A DNA stretch of 47,986 nt from Candidatus Omnitrophota bacterium (GCA_029564765.1 JAKQPK010000074.1:1-47986), one strand, 5' to 3'. Positions 10,201 through 17,036 are shown, numbered from the stretch's first letter. The notes: generated by a model not told the origin, from the letters alone. A program made the numbers and translations.

Positions 10201-10350
10201 TCCGTCCACGGCGATCGTTGCGGAAACTTTATTTTGAGACAGTTTTCCAATATTAACAATAACCGCAAAAATGGATAAAAGGATGGCGATAAAAAGAATA
10301 AGGATGACTGATATTTGGCCAGAGCGCTGATGCTTATTTCTTATCAACAT
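7297..10350 (-). CDS. Very large TadG-like pseudopilin, cysteine-rich
   Basis: 1017 aa. The N-terminus (GQISVILILFIAILLSIFAV) is a type IV/Flp-like membrane segment after a Gly, as in TadG proteins, but the usual Glu at +5 is absent. A further hydrophobic stretch lies near 90-145. The rest is a large extracytoplasmic region rich in Cys, Asn and Ser (for example SACCLDDSQCSSSCLPSWDC), suggesting many disulfides. TadG proteins are normally a few hundred residues, so this one is oversized. A good Shine-Dalgarno (AAGGGAG) precedes the ATG. Neighbours TadE-like and TadB support a role as minor pilin or envelope-spanning component. I see no von Willebrand A motif. Confidence 0.72.
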   Translation of the reverse strand: MLIRNKHQRSGQISVILILFIAILLSIFAVIVNIGKLSQNKVSATIAVDGSAALMASMFASYASAQYHGTIMGGGDHDEDWSLSRRETSNIWTYIASLVIAIIGLVLVCTGVLSGPGAMLIAVAAVVLSLATVILQFAVVQPAMQGAWNRMFRNLSTQEQFREQGIQSLFSASAQDPVLIDDIADYDMDGYLKGDGTPEGEADKVGRFSVLYTKRAEFLSKKIISRVGPVKDFLKALAELLYDQHSIINPGTGYKIFPWDPYWDITLDGFGLYDKDFTGCPSGGYFKNECETSWCSSSTMMPQLCPPNGTPWTLIYDGNWEDPTNSFISFREKIGRDDENKDIFFTPVSTNPQAAGASAQNLATAEWLGEDATGLYRLLWDLDRVDLNVINSLGSGNHQGCAWCGSGSGAGQSFSYCPSPFSGFTLPQPQACNANNPHYQSSPNGLRDCWCLKTNTDPTQATPSQIAENTCYVHIASSFRWKKGHNAYCSVDVPYDICSGKNCASTCVNQNNNSACCLDDSQCSSSCLPSWDCGQDGLGNSVANQDLWREDTLDYLRYGPNSVDAFITEVKNLFFKGPEALAGGQAAFLEQFVKWIKTSGELTQWTNMFTAIKQQLVSLQAGTFASGSFVCPGNTPSAVATCLNSTITTIQNCMDASYCASNITACSNLASQLGLYFAEPASGAVAPYAGQATGCTAFTANYVFQHELANWKKKLEHRRDYLVNAYNRTQAAIASLDVAKQKVESFLNDPRVQAIRDMFSSSGQALVQDGGTVVYAWQDEAKSGQAAFSGRWHAVRAEAFIPTLCGGKCGRTTCERQSDATNGTQCAEPYMPWVKNWKHDLGTRFWYSLIDYESESGAKKGKCGKNNGSSYSNKESYKDVAKCFKGGLVRASIVRYDEGKNFLSWATGLQFWQPKFFNPNVTSSDPSNTLNAVCSAVIGSSETPDAGCSYGIRDVPSGSSAFILNCKSSFNQACWDEVHELLKTGTQAKSCAEYFARHGSTLYRSSRFGVKFVPCPW

Positions 10351-10368
10351 GCAATATCTCCCTTGACG

Positions 10369-10662
10369 TTAATTACCAAGAAGCTGTCCTGGAAAAACAA
10401 GTTTTAATTGTGGATATTTCTTGTCGCCATGGGACAGCTGATGCAAAGCGCTGGCAGAAGAGCTATTCGCGCTGTTAGTATACTGATAGCTATAGATCCC
10501 CTGGTAATGCTGCTGAACAGGTGATAGCATCACGATCCCCAGCCACTGCATGGCTCTAACGACACTATAAAAAATAAGGACCAAGATAATAAAAGCAAAA
10601 GCGAACTCAAGCGTCGCTTGAGCAGCTTGACCAAAAAAATGCTTTTTTCTTTCTCGTGCCAT
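10369..10662 (-). CDS. tadE: TadE-like minor pseudopilin
   Basis: 97 aa. Prepilin-like N-terminus: basic leader, then A|QATLEFAFAFIILVLIF, where the Glu at +5 and the following 20-residue hydrophobic helix fit TadE/Flp-type processing. A short polar C-terminal tail rich in Ser and Ala follows. It starts 5 nt after the preceding gene without a strong ribosome site, suggesting translational coupling, and lies directly before the TadG-like gene, the usual tadE-tadG arrangement. Confidence 0.78.
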   Translation of the reverse strand: MARERKKHFFGQAAQATLEFAFAFIILVLIFYSVVRAMQWLGIVMLSPVQQHYQGIYSYQYTNSANSSSASALHQLSHGDKKYPQLKLVFPGQLLGN

Positions 10663-10667
10663 ATGCT

Positions 10668-12272
10668 TTAAGGAAAACTTGTTGTCGGTTTTGTTGTTTT
10701 AAATTTATGACCTATTTTTGCTCCGGCTAAGGAGCGTACATATAAAATAAGGGTGCTGCGGTTAAAACAGGTTCTGTATTTATTTGCTCCATCGCTACAG
10801 CAAGTACTTCCGGAGCATGATACATCAACTTCATTTATAGGGTCAAAACAGGAACAGTTTACCGTACACACGGGATTGACGCCCGCAGGAAGAGTATGGC
10901 AAGGAGGAAGGGATGAATTTATATCAAATCGCCCTGTGTTGTTGCTGAGCTGGATCTCGCGCTCAATAATGTTGATCGTATCTTTCTTTTGCGTAGAAAT
11001 ATTGGTCGTCTGAGATCCTTGGGCAAGCTGAGAAACGTCAAGGTCGCCAGTGGCGTAGGTTTTAATAGACGCTTTAGCGCTTGTAAAACCAGGCTTTGGC
11101 TTACCCTGTAATTTATCAATAGTGTTATATGCCATGTTGATATCGCCATTTTGATAATCAATATAGTGTACTTTATACACTTTAAAGTTGCCGCCATAAT
11201 TGTTCCAGCCATTATGACAACAATGGCTATTTGGATTAAAATCATAGTTATCAGACATTGTTCGATTTGACCAATAGTTTTGAGCGGTAACCTTGCATTC
11301 CTTATCCACAACCTTTTTTCCGCATCCAAAAACCGCTCTTTCTTCAATGTTGGTTATAAGTTCCTCATGGCCGTCAAAATCCACATCAAGGTTCAGCAAA
11401 GAATCGTTCGCGCTGTAGAAATCGATCGCAAAATGATTCCCCCAAACAGGAAACCATTGCCATTGCAAATATTGACGAAGGTGTTGCGGAACGATCTGTC
11501 CGTTCACAGGATCCAATCGAAAACGTTCTTCAAAATCTTGATCAGCCCATCCCGGGGTCACATGAGTGCAATAATGATCAGGTGGATCGTTGGGCCCATA
11601 GCAAAATCTTTTATCTGTTCGGGAAATCTTTGTCCAAAAAGCAGGTGTCTGGCCACCGGCAAAGCCCCAGGGAGGGGTATTTTCTCGAGGCTTTGGGAAC
11701 ATTGTCAAGCATTTGTTAACACGCTGTCCAGGAACAGGATCACAAACAGCATCGTTCCACGCCCACTCCCATCCTCCTCCGGGATTCCAGGTAGCAGGAA
11801 CGGTTTTAAGAAAATTTCCTTTAACGCCATACGCAAATGTTGTAAAGCTAAAACGCTTTCCGTTCACAAAAACATCCATCATAGGAATGCTTTTGGCGTC
11901 CCCGTAAACCAAAGGATATTGTAAAAGATTGGTCATGGTGCCTGTGCCAAAAGAAATCGTTGGCGTTAGTGATGCCGCGCCATATTTTTCTCCTCCCTCA
12001 ACCGTCGGCACATCTTCGATCCAAAGCACAGAGGCAGTTTTTCGATTAGCATTTAACGATGGGTTGCCGTTTCCATTGAATACCAGAGCTTCGGCAGCTG
12101 ACATTTTAAGCGCTTCACGCATGGCTTTTAGCTGACCCGACTGGGCTTGGGCCAGGGAAGAAGAATAGCGTAAAAGCATTCCTAATATACCCAACAAGGC
12201 GGCTCCAAGGATCGATAGCTCGATGATCGATTGAGCGCTTGAATTCCACTTCTTTCTGTTGCTTCTTATCAC
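10668..12272 (-). CDS. Large prepilin-like protein with cysteine-rich C-terminus
   Basis: 534 aa from a GTG start at 12272, preferred over an upstream ATG at 12341 because AAAGG lies 8 nt before the GTG and the longer version would run 56 nt into the upstream gene. The N-terminus (A|QSIIELSILGAALLGILGML) is a class III prepilin signal and helix. The long extracytoplasmic domain is rich in Trp, Asn and Gly. Near the C-terminus lies a Cys cluster (VCTVNCSCFDPINE and SGSTCCSDGANKYRTC). A Flp-type pilin of this size is unusual; it may be a tip or adhesive subunit (inference). No domain family recognised. Confidence 0.72.
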   Translation of the reverse strand: MIRSNRKKWNSSAQSIIELSILGAALLGILGMLLRYSSSLAQAQSGQLKAMREALKMSAAEALVFNGNGNPSLNANRKTASVLWIEDVPTVEGGEKYGAASLTPTISFGTGTMTNLLQYPLVYGDAKSIPMMDVFVNGKRFSFTTFAYGVKGNFLKTVPATWNPGGGWEWAWNDAVCDPVPGQRVNKCLTMFPKPRENTPPWGFAGGQTPAFWTKISRTDKRFCYGPNDPPDHYCTHVTPGWADQDFEERFRLDPVNGQIVPQHLRQYLQWQWFPVWGNHFAIDFYSANDSLLNLDVDFDGHEELITNIEERAVFGCGKKVVDKECKVTAQNYWSNRTMSDNYDFNPNSHCCHNGWNNYGGNFKVYKVHYIDYQNGDINMAYNTIDKLQGKPKPGFTSAKASIKTYATGDLDVSQLAQGSQTTNISTQKKDTINIIEREIQLSNNTGRFDINSSLPPCHTLPAGVNPVCTVNCSCFDPINEVDVSCSGSTCCSDGANKYRTCFNRSTLILYVRSLAGAKIGHKFKTTKPTTSFP

Positions 12273-12285
12273 GCCATGCACCTTT

Positions 12286-12714
12286 CTAAAAGAAACATTG
12301 TGTTGACTGGCATCCTTGGGCGCAGCATTTATGCTTATCATAATCGGAGAGAGCGCTGTTGCGACAATTTGTTAAAGAATTTGCGGCAGGATTAAAACCT
12401 GAGCAGCTTGTCGCATAATTACCCGATGCAGAATTCACATACCGGCAACATTCAAAACATTTCTGCTCATACCAAATTTCAGTTCCCCATCCTGTCTGTC
12501 CGATCCGAGGAACATATCGTCCGCATTCCAGGGTCGTGTTCGGATCGTACTGCTCTCCGTGGCCAAAGGTGTCGCCGAGGCTTTTCCATCGGCCAAAAAA
12601 TCCGCGCGCGACTTGTTTTTGCATAACCAAGATCGCCGTTAAGAACATCACGATAAGAATAATATATTCAATGGTGGATGATCCTTCTTTGAAATTGTAA
12701 CCATTTTTGAGCAT
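12286..12714 (-). CDS. Flp-type prepilin paralogue with Cys-rich tail
   Basis: 142 aa. Signal and helix G|SSTIEYIILIVMFLTAIL, then the QVARGFFGRWKSLGD segment and EQYDPNTT, which echo the neighbouring paralogue at 12722-13054 (IQRGVQGKWKETMDG, KQYDPAGN). The C-terminal third has about nine cysteines (CFECCRY, CCAQGCQSTQCFF), suggesting a disulfide-stabilised head. It lies 7 nt after the upstream pilin gene, with AGGA before the ATG. Confidence 0.8.
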   Translation of the reverse strand: MLKNGYNFKEGSSTIEYIILIVMFLTAILVMQKQVARGFFGRWKSLGDTFGHGEQYDPNTTLECGRYVPRIGQTGWGTEIWYEQKCFECCRYVNSASGNYATSCSGFNPAANSLTNCRNSALSDYDKHKCCAQGCQSTQCFF

Positions 12715-12721
12715 ATAATTC

Positions 12722-13054
12722 CTACGGCAAAAGATGGATGTCTTCTGTCTTATCTTCGATCATGTTCATTATGTCTGTACGCCAGGTTGTCAGCCCGCCG
12801 GGCTGCACAAGAACATTCACGGTCGTTTCTGCGTTGGTGCTCATGGAGGATGTCAGGGTCATGTTGCCGGCCGGATCATACTGTTTTCCCATGCCGTCCA
12901 TTGTTTCTTTCCATTTTCCCTGGACTCCACGCTGAATATATTTTTGCATTGTTAAGAAAGCTGCCACCAAAACAATAAACAACACAACAAATTCGATCAA
13001 TGTTTGCCCTAAAGCTTTTGATTTCTTTTTTACTGGATTTTTCTGATCAATCAT
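12722..13054 (-). CDS. Flp-type prepilin paralogue
   Basis: 110 aa from the ATG at 13054, chosen because GGAG lies 9 nt upstream, whereas the ATG at 13069 has no ribosome site. Basic leader KKKSKALG, cleavage expected before QTLIEFVVLFIVLVAAFLTM, then QKYIQRGVQGKWKETMDG and KQYDPAGN, a pattern shared by several pilins here. The gene overlaps the end of the upstream pilin gene by 8 nt. Extracytoplasmic part is short and polar. Confidence 0.8.
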   Translation of the reverse strand: MIDQKNPVKKKSKALGQTLIEFVVLFIVLVAAFLTMQKYIQRGVQGKWKETMDGMGKQYDPAGNMTLTSSMSTNAETTVNVLVQPGGLTTWRTDIMNMIEDKTEDIHLLP

Positions 13055-13379
13055 GGATAAAAGCTCCATTAGAATAGGTCTTGCTTTGCACGCGTGTTGT
13101 CTCTGATTCTGTAGCTGTATAGTTCCCTGCTATGTCGGAAATACTTGAAGAACTGGTTGTCTGGCTTTGGCTCTGCTGAAGATTAAGAAACCCGTCGTCA
13201 GGGTTCGCTGCCTGCTCAGCCCCGGCCTGAAAACCTATCGCATCAGCTGTACTTTTAAGCACTTGTTGCGCGCTCCACCGAAAACCAGGACCCATGACCA
13301 TCAACACAACGCTTATAATGCCGATCACGAGCGCATATTCAGCCAGGCTTTGTCCTTTTGTGATTTTCGCCATATGCAT
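13047..13379 (-). CDS. Flp-type prepilin paralogue
   Basis: 110 aa. Starts MHMAKITKG; initiation at the second Met (13373) is equally possible since neither has a strong ribosome site. The signal G|QSLAEYALVIGIISVVLMVM is a classic Flp motif with Glu-Tyr at +5/+6. Downstream it lacks the QRG/QYDP motifs of its neighbours and is rich in Ser, Thr and Gln, so it is a divergent family member. A hairpin (13388-13423) precedes it. Confidence 0.8.
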   Translation of the reverse strand: MHMAKITKGQSLAEYALVIGIISVVLMVMGPGFRWSAQQVLKSTADAIGFQAGAEQAANPDDGFLNLQQSQSQTTSSSSISDIAGNYTATESETTRVQSKTYSNGAFIHD

Positions 13380-13387
13380 CCAATCAT

Positions 13388-13423
13388 ATAGAGTAAGACA
13401 GCATTTTCGTTGCTTTACTCTAT
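13388..13423 (-). other. Hairpin between two pilin genes
   Basis: Perfect 9-bp arms (ATAGAGTAA and TTACTCTAT) with a further AGCA/TGCT pairing inside. No T-run follows on the minus strand, so it is not a simple terminator. Placed in a 52-bp gap inside an operon, it may be an mRNA processing or stabilising element that sets unequal pilin levels (inference). Confidence 0.45.
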
Positions 13424-13431
13424 CTTTGTTG

Positions 13432-13806
13432 CTATAGATCTTGGGCAGGTGTTTCGCGCGAAACGCTTCTGATATTCATCAACTTTTGTTCCTCAGACAC
13501 ATACGTCCCCGCTGGCCCATTGATCAAAATCGTCACCTGTCCATCGTTCGCTGCATCAGCTGTTCTGTTCACATAATAAGGCTCGTACTCCATTGTGCCA
13601 TTATAGTCCTGTCCGGTACGAGCCTTATGAATGCTTCGTATTTCAGGCCCAAGCTCGCTCATCATATATTGCCTTGTATCTTGGACGCGGGCTTGAAAGC
13701 CCCGTTGAATAAAATACGTCATGGCCATGATCGCCAGAACGACCAGCGATAACAAGACAGTATATTCTCCAAGCGACTGGGCCTGAAATACTTTCTTTTT
13801 CAACAT
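13432..13806 (-). CDS. Flp-type prepilin paralogue
   Basis: 124 aa. Leader MLKKKVFQA, then QSLGEYTVLLSLVVLAIMAM with Glu-Tyr at +5/+6 of the predicted mature protein, then YFIQRGFQARVQDTRQYM, the QRG-hydrophobic-Q motif shared by this pilin set. The polar tail has no cysteines. AAGGAG lies 13 nt before the ATG, a long spacing. Confidence 0.82.
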   Translation of the reverse strand: MLKKKVFQAQSLGEYTVLLSLVVLAIMAMTYFIQRGFQARVQDTRQYMMSELGPEIRSIHKARTGQDYNGTMEYEPYYVNRTADAANDGQVTILINGPAGTYVSEEQKLMNIRSVSRETPAQDL

Positions 13807-13827
13807 CGCTTTTCGGGCGTCTCCTTG

Positions 13828-14133
13828 CTATTGCGTATCCGTATTCGATGTCATGTTCGATGTTGTAGTTTCAGGCGACAACAACGTTGTTCTCGATCCA
13901 ATATTACTTGTCGTATCCCTGACGTTTGAAGTCGTTGTCCTAACAGAGTTATATGTTGTTCTTTCTGTATCATATTGTTCAGAGCTAATATCATCCGTTG
14001 AAGACTTGATCTTGCCCTGGATCCCGCGCCTTAGATACGCTTGGATGCTTAACAATGCACCTATAACAACCACAGCAAGCACAGCATATTCAAGCGTGCT
14101 TTGAGCCATTTTCTTTCTAAGCTTAATTAACAT
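13828..14133 (-). CDS. Flp-type prepilin with Ser/Thr-rich repeat tail
   Basis: 101 aa. Signal A|QSTLEYAVLAVVVIGALLSI followed by QAYLRRGIQGKIKSSTDDI and SEQYDTE, related to the paralogues downstream. The last 45 residues are almost only Thr, Ser, Asn and Arg, with repeated TTSN units (TTTSNV, DTTSNI, TTTSNM), a low-complexity tail of the sort often O-glycosylated (inference). Strong ribosome site AAGGAGG. Confidence 0.82.
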   Translation of the reverse strand: MLIKLRKKMAQSTLEYAVLAVVVIGALLSIQAYLRRGIQGKIKSSTDDISSEQYDTERTTYNSVRTTTSNVRDTTSNIGSRTTLLSPETTTSNMTSNTDTQ

Positions 14134-14172
14134 TAAGAACCTCCTTAATTTTTATATAAGCGTGTTCTTTTG

Positions 14173-14535
14173 TTAGAAGTTTATCCCAGCGCCTATGTTT
14201 GACGATGCGTTTAAGTATGTGTTTGACCCGCCACCTGTCGCTCTTATCGATGTCGCGTTTGTGGCAAGGCGCTCTTCCGTGCCGTCTCCGGCTTTTGATT
14301 CTGCATCAGTCTTAGTTGTATCATAAGCGCTGTCTTGATAGTACGCCTCGTATTGTGCCGTGTTTCCGAGCGTAGAGGTGTTGTCAACCATGTATTTTGT
14401 AGCATCGCGCATTCTCGCTTGAAGCCCGCGCTGGGCAAACTTTTGCATCGCAATAACCGCACCAACAACAAGGGCGATCAAGATCGCGTATTCAGCGACG
14501 TTTTGCCCTTTGTTCTTTTTAAAGAATTTCATCAT
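14173..14535 (-). CDS. Flp-type prepilin, possible major pilin
   Basis: 121 aa from ATG at 14535; AGGAGG ends 7 nt upstream, whereas an in-frame ATG at 14577 has none. Signal KKNKG|QNVAEYAILIALVVGAVIAM, then QKFAQRGLQARMRDATKYM. The tail is Ala/Ser/Thr/Gly-rich and lacks Cys. The strong ribosome site and compact form make it a candidate for an abundant subunit, but that is a guess. Confidence 0.83.
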   Translation of the reverse strand: MMKFFKKNKGQNVAEYAILIALVVGAVIAMQKFAQRGLQARMRDATKYMVDNTSTLGNTAQYEAYYQDSAYDTTKTDAESKAGDGTEERLATNATSIRATGGGSNTYLNASSNIGAGINF

Positions 14536-14580
14536 TTTTTTGCCTCCTTTTATCTGCGTTATTTCTTTCATGCCCACAGT

Positions 14581-14772
14581 TTACCAGCTGCTTGTCAAAT
14601 TGGTTGTCAGAGTGTTAATACCTCCTGCAACCTGACCGTAACTATGGTTTACGGTATCATACAGTCTTCCACCTTGTTGCGGTCTCAAGAAAACAATCGC
14701 CACCGCAATGATCGCTGTTACTAAAATAATATATTCCAGCGTGCTTTGGCCTTTTCTGTTGCTCTGTTTCAT
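14581..14772 (-). CDS. Short Flp-type prepilin
   Basis: 63 aa. MKQSNRKG|QSTLEYIILVTAIIAVAIVF and a 30-residue polar tail: the length and form of classical Flp pilins. AGGAGG precedes the ATG. It sits second in the operon and 3 nt before the next pilin gene region, so it is a strong candidate for the main fibre subunit. Confidence 0.83.
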   Translation of the reverse strand: MKQSNRKGQSTLEYIILVTAIIAVAIVFLRPQQGGRLYDTVNHSYGQVAGGINTLTTNLTSSW

Positions 14773-14805
14773 TGCCTTCCTCCTGTTGGTTTTGTTATAA
14801 CCCTT

Positions 14806-14961
14806 TCACCTTGCTGACTGCTCAATATCCTTTTGAACAGACTGAACCGACCGCATGATATACGTATACATCGCCACTGTCACAGCGGCAATCAACGATA
14901 TCACGATCGCGTACTCGATCAATGTCTGTCCTTTGTGAAAACGTCTACGAAAAGAAAACAT
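14806..14961 (-). CDS. Very short Flp-type prepilin, first gene of pilin operon
   Basis: 51 aa, translated by eye: ATG at 14961, TGA at 14806-14808. Sequence begins MFSFRRRFHKG and continues QTLIEYAIVISLIAAVTVAM, an exact Flp-type signal (Gly, then Glu-Tyr at +5/+6 and a hydrophobic helix), ending in a short polar tail. GGAGG lies 6 nt before the ATG. It is the first gene after the putative promoter region 15057-15096. Confidence 0.82.
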   Translation of the reverse strand: MFSFRRRFHKGQTLIEYAIVISLIAAVTVAMYTYIMRSVQSVQKDIEQSAR

Positions 14962-15056
14962 TTTTTCCTCCGTGGCGCGTAAGGATACTAAGAAAAAATG
15001 CTAACAGGTGCTTTTGTCTTGTGCAAACACTTACCTATCATGCTTGCTTATTATTA

Positions 15057-15096
15057 AATATAGCACAGGGGTTGTTGAAAATCTATGTTATTTCAA
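15057..15096 (-). promoter_or_regulatory. Putative promoter/operator of the pilin operon
   Basis: Minus strand CTGTGC-TATATT (15068-15057) forms an extended -10 (TGC before TATATT) identical over 12 bp to the one before the giant protein gene. No good -35 is seen; instead an inverted repeat TTGAAA-N10-TTTCAA (15075-15096) covers that position, which would suit an activator or repressor site. The leader to the first pilin would be about 90 nt. Confidence 0.4.
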
Positions 15097-15127
15097 ACAA
15101 ATCTCCTTATGCGCTCGCACAAAATCT

Positions 15128-16792
15128 TTATATAAAAATAATGCGCCTTCCTTGCGGATCGTGGATAGCGCTTTCATTGATCCTTTCTATGGCAAAAGCT
15201 GTTTGTAAGGCGCTATTCTCTTGCTTGGAAGAAGCTATTTTGATACAGACACGATCTTTTTCTCGGACCACCTCTCCTGGCAGCGAATAAATCTTTCTTA
15301 TGGCTTCTTCAAAAGAAATCTGAGCCCACTGCACAGGAAAAAAATGCCGGCACGCGTAATCATGAATGCGCAGCAATATAGCGTTTGCGCTCTGCGATAA
15401 AAAGCTTTTTTCTTCAAAAAGATTTTCGCAGGACAAATGTTCTATCTTCTCGTCGGGATAGGCAATGATATCCCGGCTTGATGCCAAAACGGTTTTCTGC
15501 CGCTCCTGGAAATAAGCATGGCCTCTGACAGGGTTTGGCCATCTTTCTAAAAACAAACGGATCGTTTCATCAACGGATCCGTCTTTAAAAACCATGTTCG
15601 TCAGCAAGCCAAATTGTGGGTCATCACTGTTTTCCGCACGCACAAAAATGATGCTGGAAGAAATCTGGGTCCCACCTGGCAAGCGAAAAGCAGTCGTCGC
15701 AGTAGCATAGCGATAGGTCTTCTGCGTCGCAGAAGAAAAAGTTTTAAACATCTGCTGCTTGTTACCTAAGATCTTTTGTGCAAGATCGTCGCAGTCGTAA
15801 ATCCCAATAATAAAAAAACGACGTTTATGCAAAAGCTTTTCAAAGGATGAAATGATCTCTTTTTTACTGGTCAAAAGATCGACTCGCTTCATACGTTTTC
15901 CTGGGATGTTCTCAAAAGCCGCCATCATACTTAAAAAGCTTGGCGAAAAATTCCCTTCACTTGCTGCTTGACGCAAAATAACAGGTTGTGAATTATTAAT
16001 AATATTCTTTGATAAAAAATCAAAACTTTTGTCCAAACAAGAAGAAAAATCACAATGGACATTATCTTCATCCCAGGAAGAGTTGTTTTGGCAATCTAAA
16101 CAAAAACTTGTGCCATCCTCAAGGAAAATCTGAAAGAAACTAGCCTCAGAAAAGATCTGTCCGTGCTCAAGCAAGACCTGAGACCTATTCTTTTCTAAAC
16201 TTTTTAACACATCAAAGCTTTCAGCCTTCTGATATGTCGTAGGCTTTGTTTCTAGATCGTTGACATCCCAGAACGACTTGTTATCAAAAGACAAGAAATC
16301 TTCTTCGCATCTGACGCCAAAAACTGGTAAAAATAAAAAACTTTCCGCTGCTTTCAATATTTTTTCTTCATGTGTGTCCGTGCTGTATTTCTCACATAAA
16401 AAACGCAAAACACCCTGGCGCTTCATCTGCCATTCAGCTGCTTTTAAAAAGAATATGCCGGAATTTTCTAAAAGAGGCTTAACAGAAACAACGGTAGGTG
16501 ACTGAGGTTGAACGGTCAAGATAGTCGCTGGAATATTAACAAAGATCTGCTCTTTGCGATGAGCGGGGATCTTAAACTTGTCTTCTCTTGATCTTTTCCG
16601 ACCACGACGCCCAACAGGACTGCTAAGAGAGGAATCTTTAAGGATGGCGTTAATGGAGGATTTTGATATCTTTCTTTGAAAACGTGCGCTAGCAAGCTCA
16701 GAGATCTTGCGACAGCTTAGATTTTCATCCAGCTTCTTAAGTTCAAGAATATAATCAATAACTTCTTGTTTTAGTTTGTAAACAACGCCCAT
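15128..16792 (-). CDS. HTH protein of unknown function, possibly transposase-derived
   Basis: 554 aa. Residues 1-60 (KLKQEVIDYILELKK, CRKISELASARF, ISKSSINAILKD) read as a helix-turn-helix, followed by a basic RRGRKRS linker. The central part has acidic pairs (IFLEDGTSFCLDCQ) and the C-terminal third has IRLFLERWPNP plus INESAIHDPQGRRI, which loosely recall IS4/IS1634-type transposase C-termini; I see no terminal inverted repeats, so an active insertion element is unlikely. It lies between the two tad blocks on the same strand, with its own promoter (16916-16944) and paired TGGACA boxes (16879-16905). A role as regulator of the pilin genes is only a hypothesis. Confidence 0.5.
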   Translation of the reverse strand: MGVVYKLKQEVIDYILELKKLDENLSCRKISELASARFQRKISKSSINAILKDSSLSSPVGRRGRKRSREDKFKIPAHRKEQIFVNIPATILTVQPQSPTVVSVKPLLENSGIFFLKAAEWQMKRQGVLRFLCEKYSTDTHEEKILKAAESFLFLPVFGVRCEEDFLSFDNKSFWDVNDLETKPTTYQKAESFDVLKSLEKNRSQVLLEHGQIFSEASFFQIFLEDGTSFCLDCQNNSSWDEDNVHCDFSSCLDKSFDFLSKNIINNSQPVILRQAASEGNFSPSFLSMMAAFENIPGKRMKRVDLLTSKKEIISSFEKLLHKRRFFIIGIYDCDDLAQKILGNKQQMFKTFSSATQKTYRYATATTAFRLPGGTQISSSIIFVRAENSDDPQFGLLTNMVFKDGSVDETIRLFLERWPNPVRGHAYFQERQKTVLASSRDIIAYPDEKIEHLSCENLFEEKSFLSQSANAILLRIHDYACRHFFPVQWAQISFEEAIRKIYSLPGEVVREKDRVCIKIASSKQENSALQTAFAIERINESAIHDPQGRRIIFI

Positions 16793-16878
16793 TCTTGGAT
16801 TTCTCTAGGGTCTTTCTCTTCTTGTGTCTCCGGGCTTCAGCGAAGCAATGCTTTCTCACGTATGTTGGAGGGAGATTA

Positions 16879-16905
16879 TGTCCAAAATAATTTTATTTGT
16901 CCAAA
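16879..16905 (-). promoter_or_regulatory. Direct repeat of TTTGGACA downstream of a promoter
   Basis: TTTGGACA occurs twice in the same orientation with a 19-bp period (plus-strand TGTCCAAA at 16879-16886 and 16898-16905), just past the predicted transcription start of the HTH gene. Similar boxes recur at 5143-5148 and 5486-5527. Position fits an operator. Confidence 0.4.
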
Positions 16906-16915
16906 GTTCTTTTTT

Positions 16916-16944
16916 ATTATATACCACATACATAAGTGTCGCAA
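16916..16944 (-). promoter_or_regulatory. Sigma70-like promoter of the HTH protein gene
   Basis: TTGCGA (16944-16939), 17-bp spacer, TATAAT (16921-16916) on the minus strand. The spacing is ideal and the -10 is perfect. Confidence 0.6.
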
Positions 16945-17036
16945 GAACTAAACCAAGGTTATAGCAATCTCTTAATAAAATGCTTGTCAAATCTTAAAAT
17001 TAAAGTCAAAATAGAAATAAATCTTTTGGAGAACGC

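Noticed and set aside
12273-12341. Upstream ATG extension of the large prepilin-like protein
   Set aside because: No ribosome site and it would overlap the previous gene; the prepilin signal then would not be near the N-terminus.
15128-16792. Call of a complete insertion sequence
   Set aside because: No terminal inverted repeats or target duplication, and the gene has its own strong promoter.
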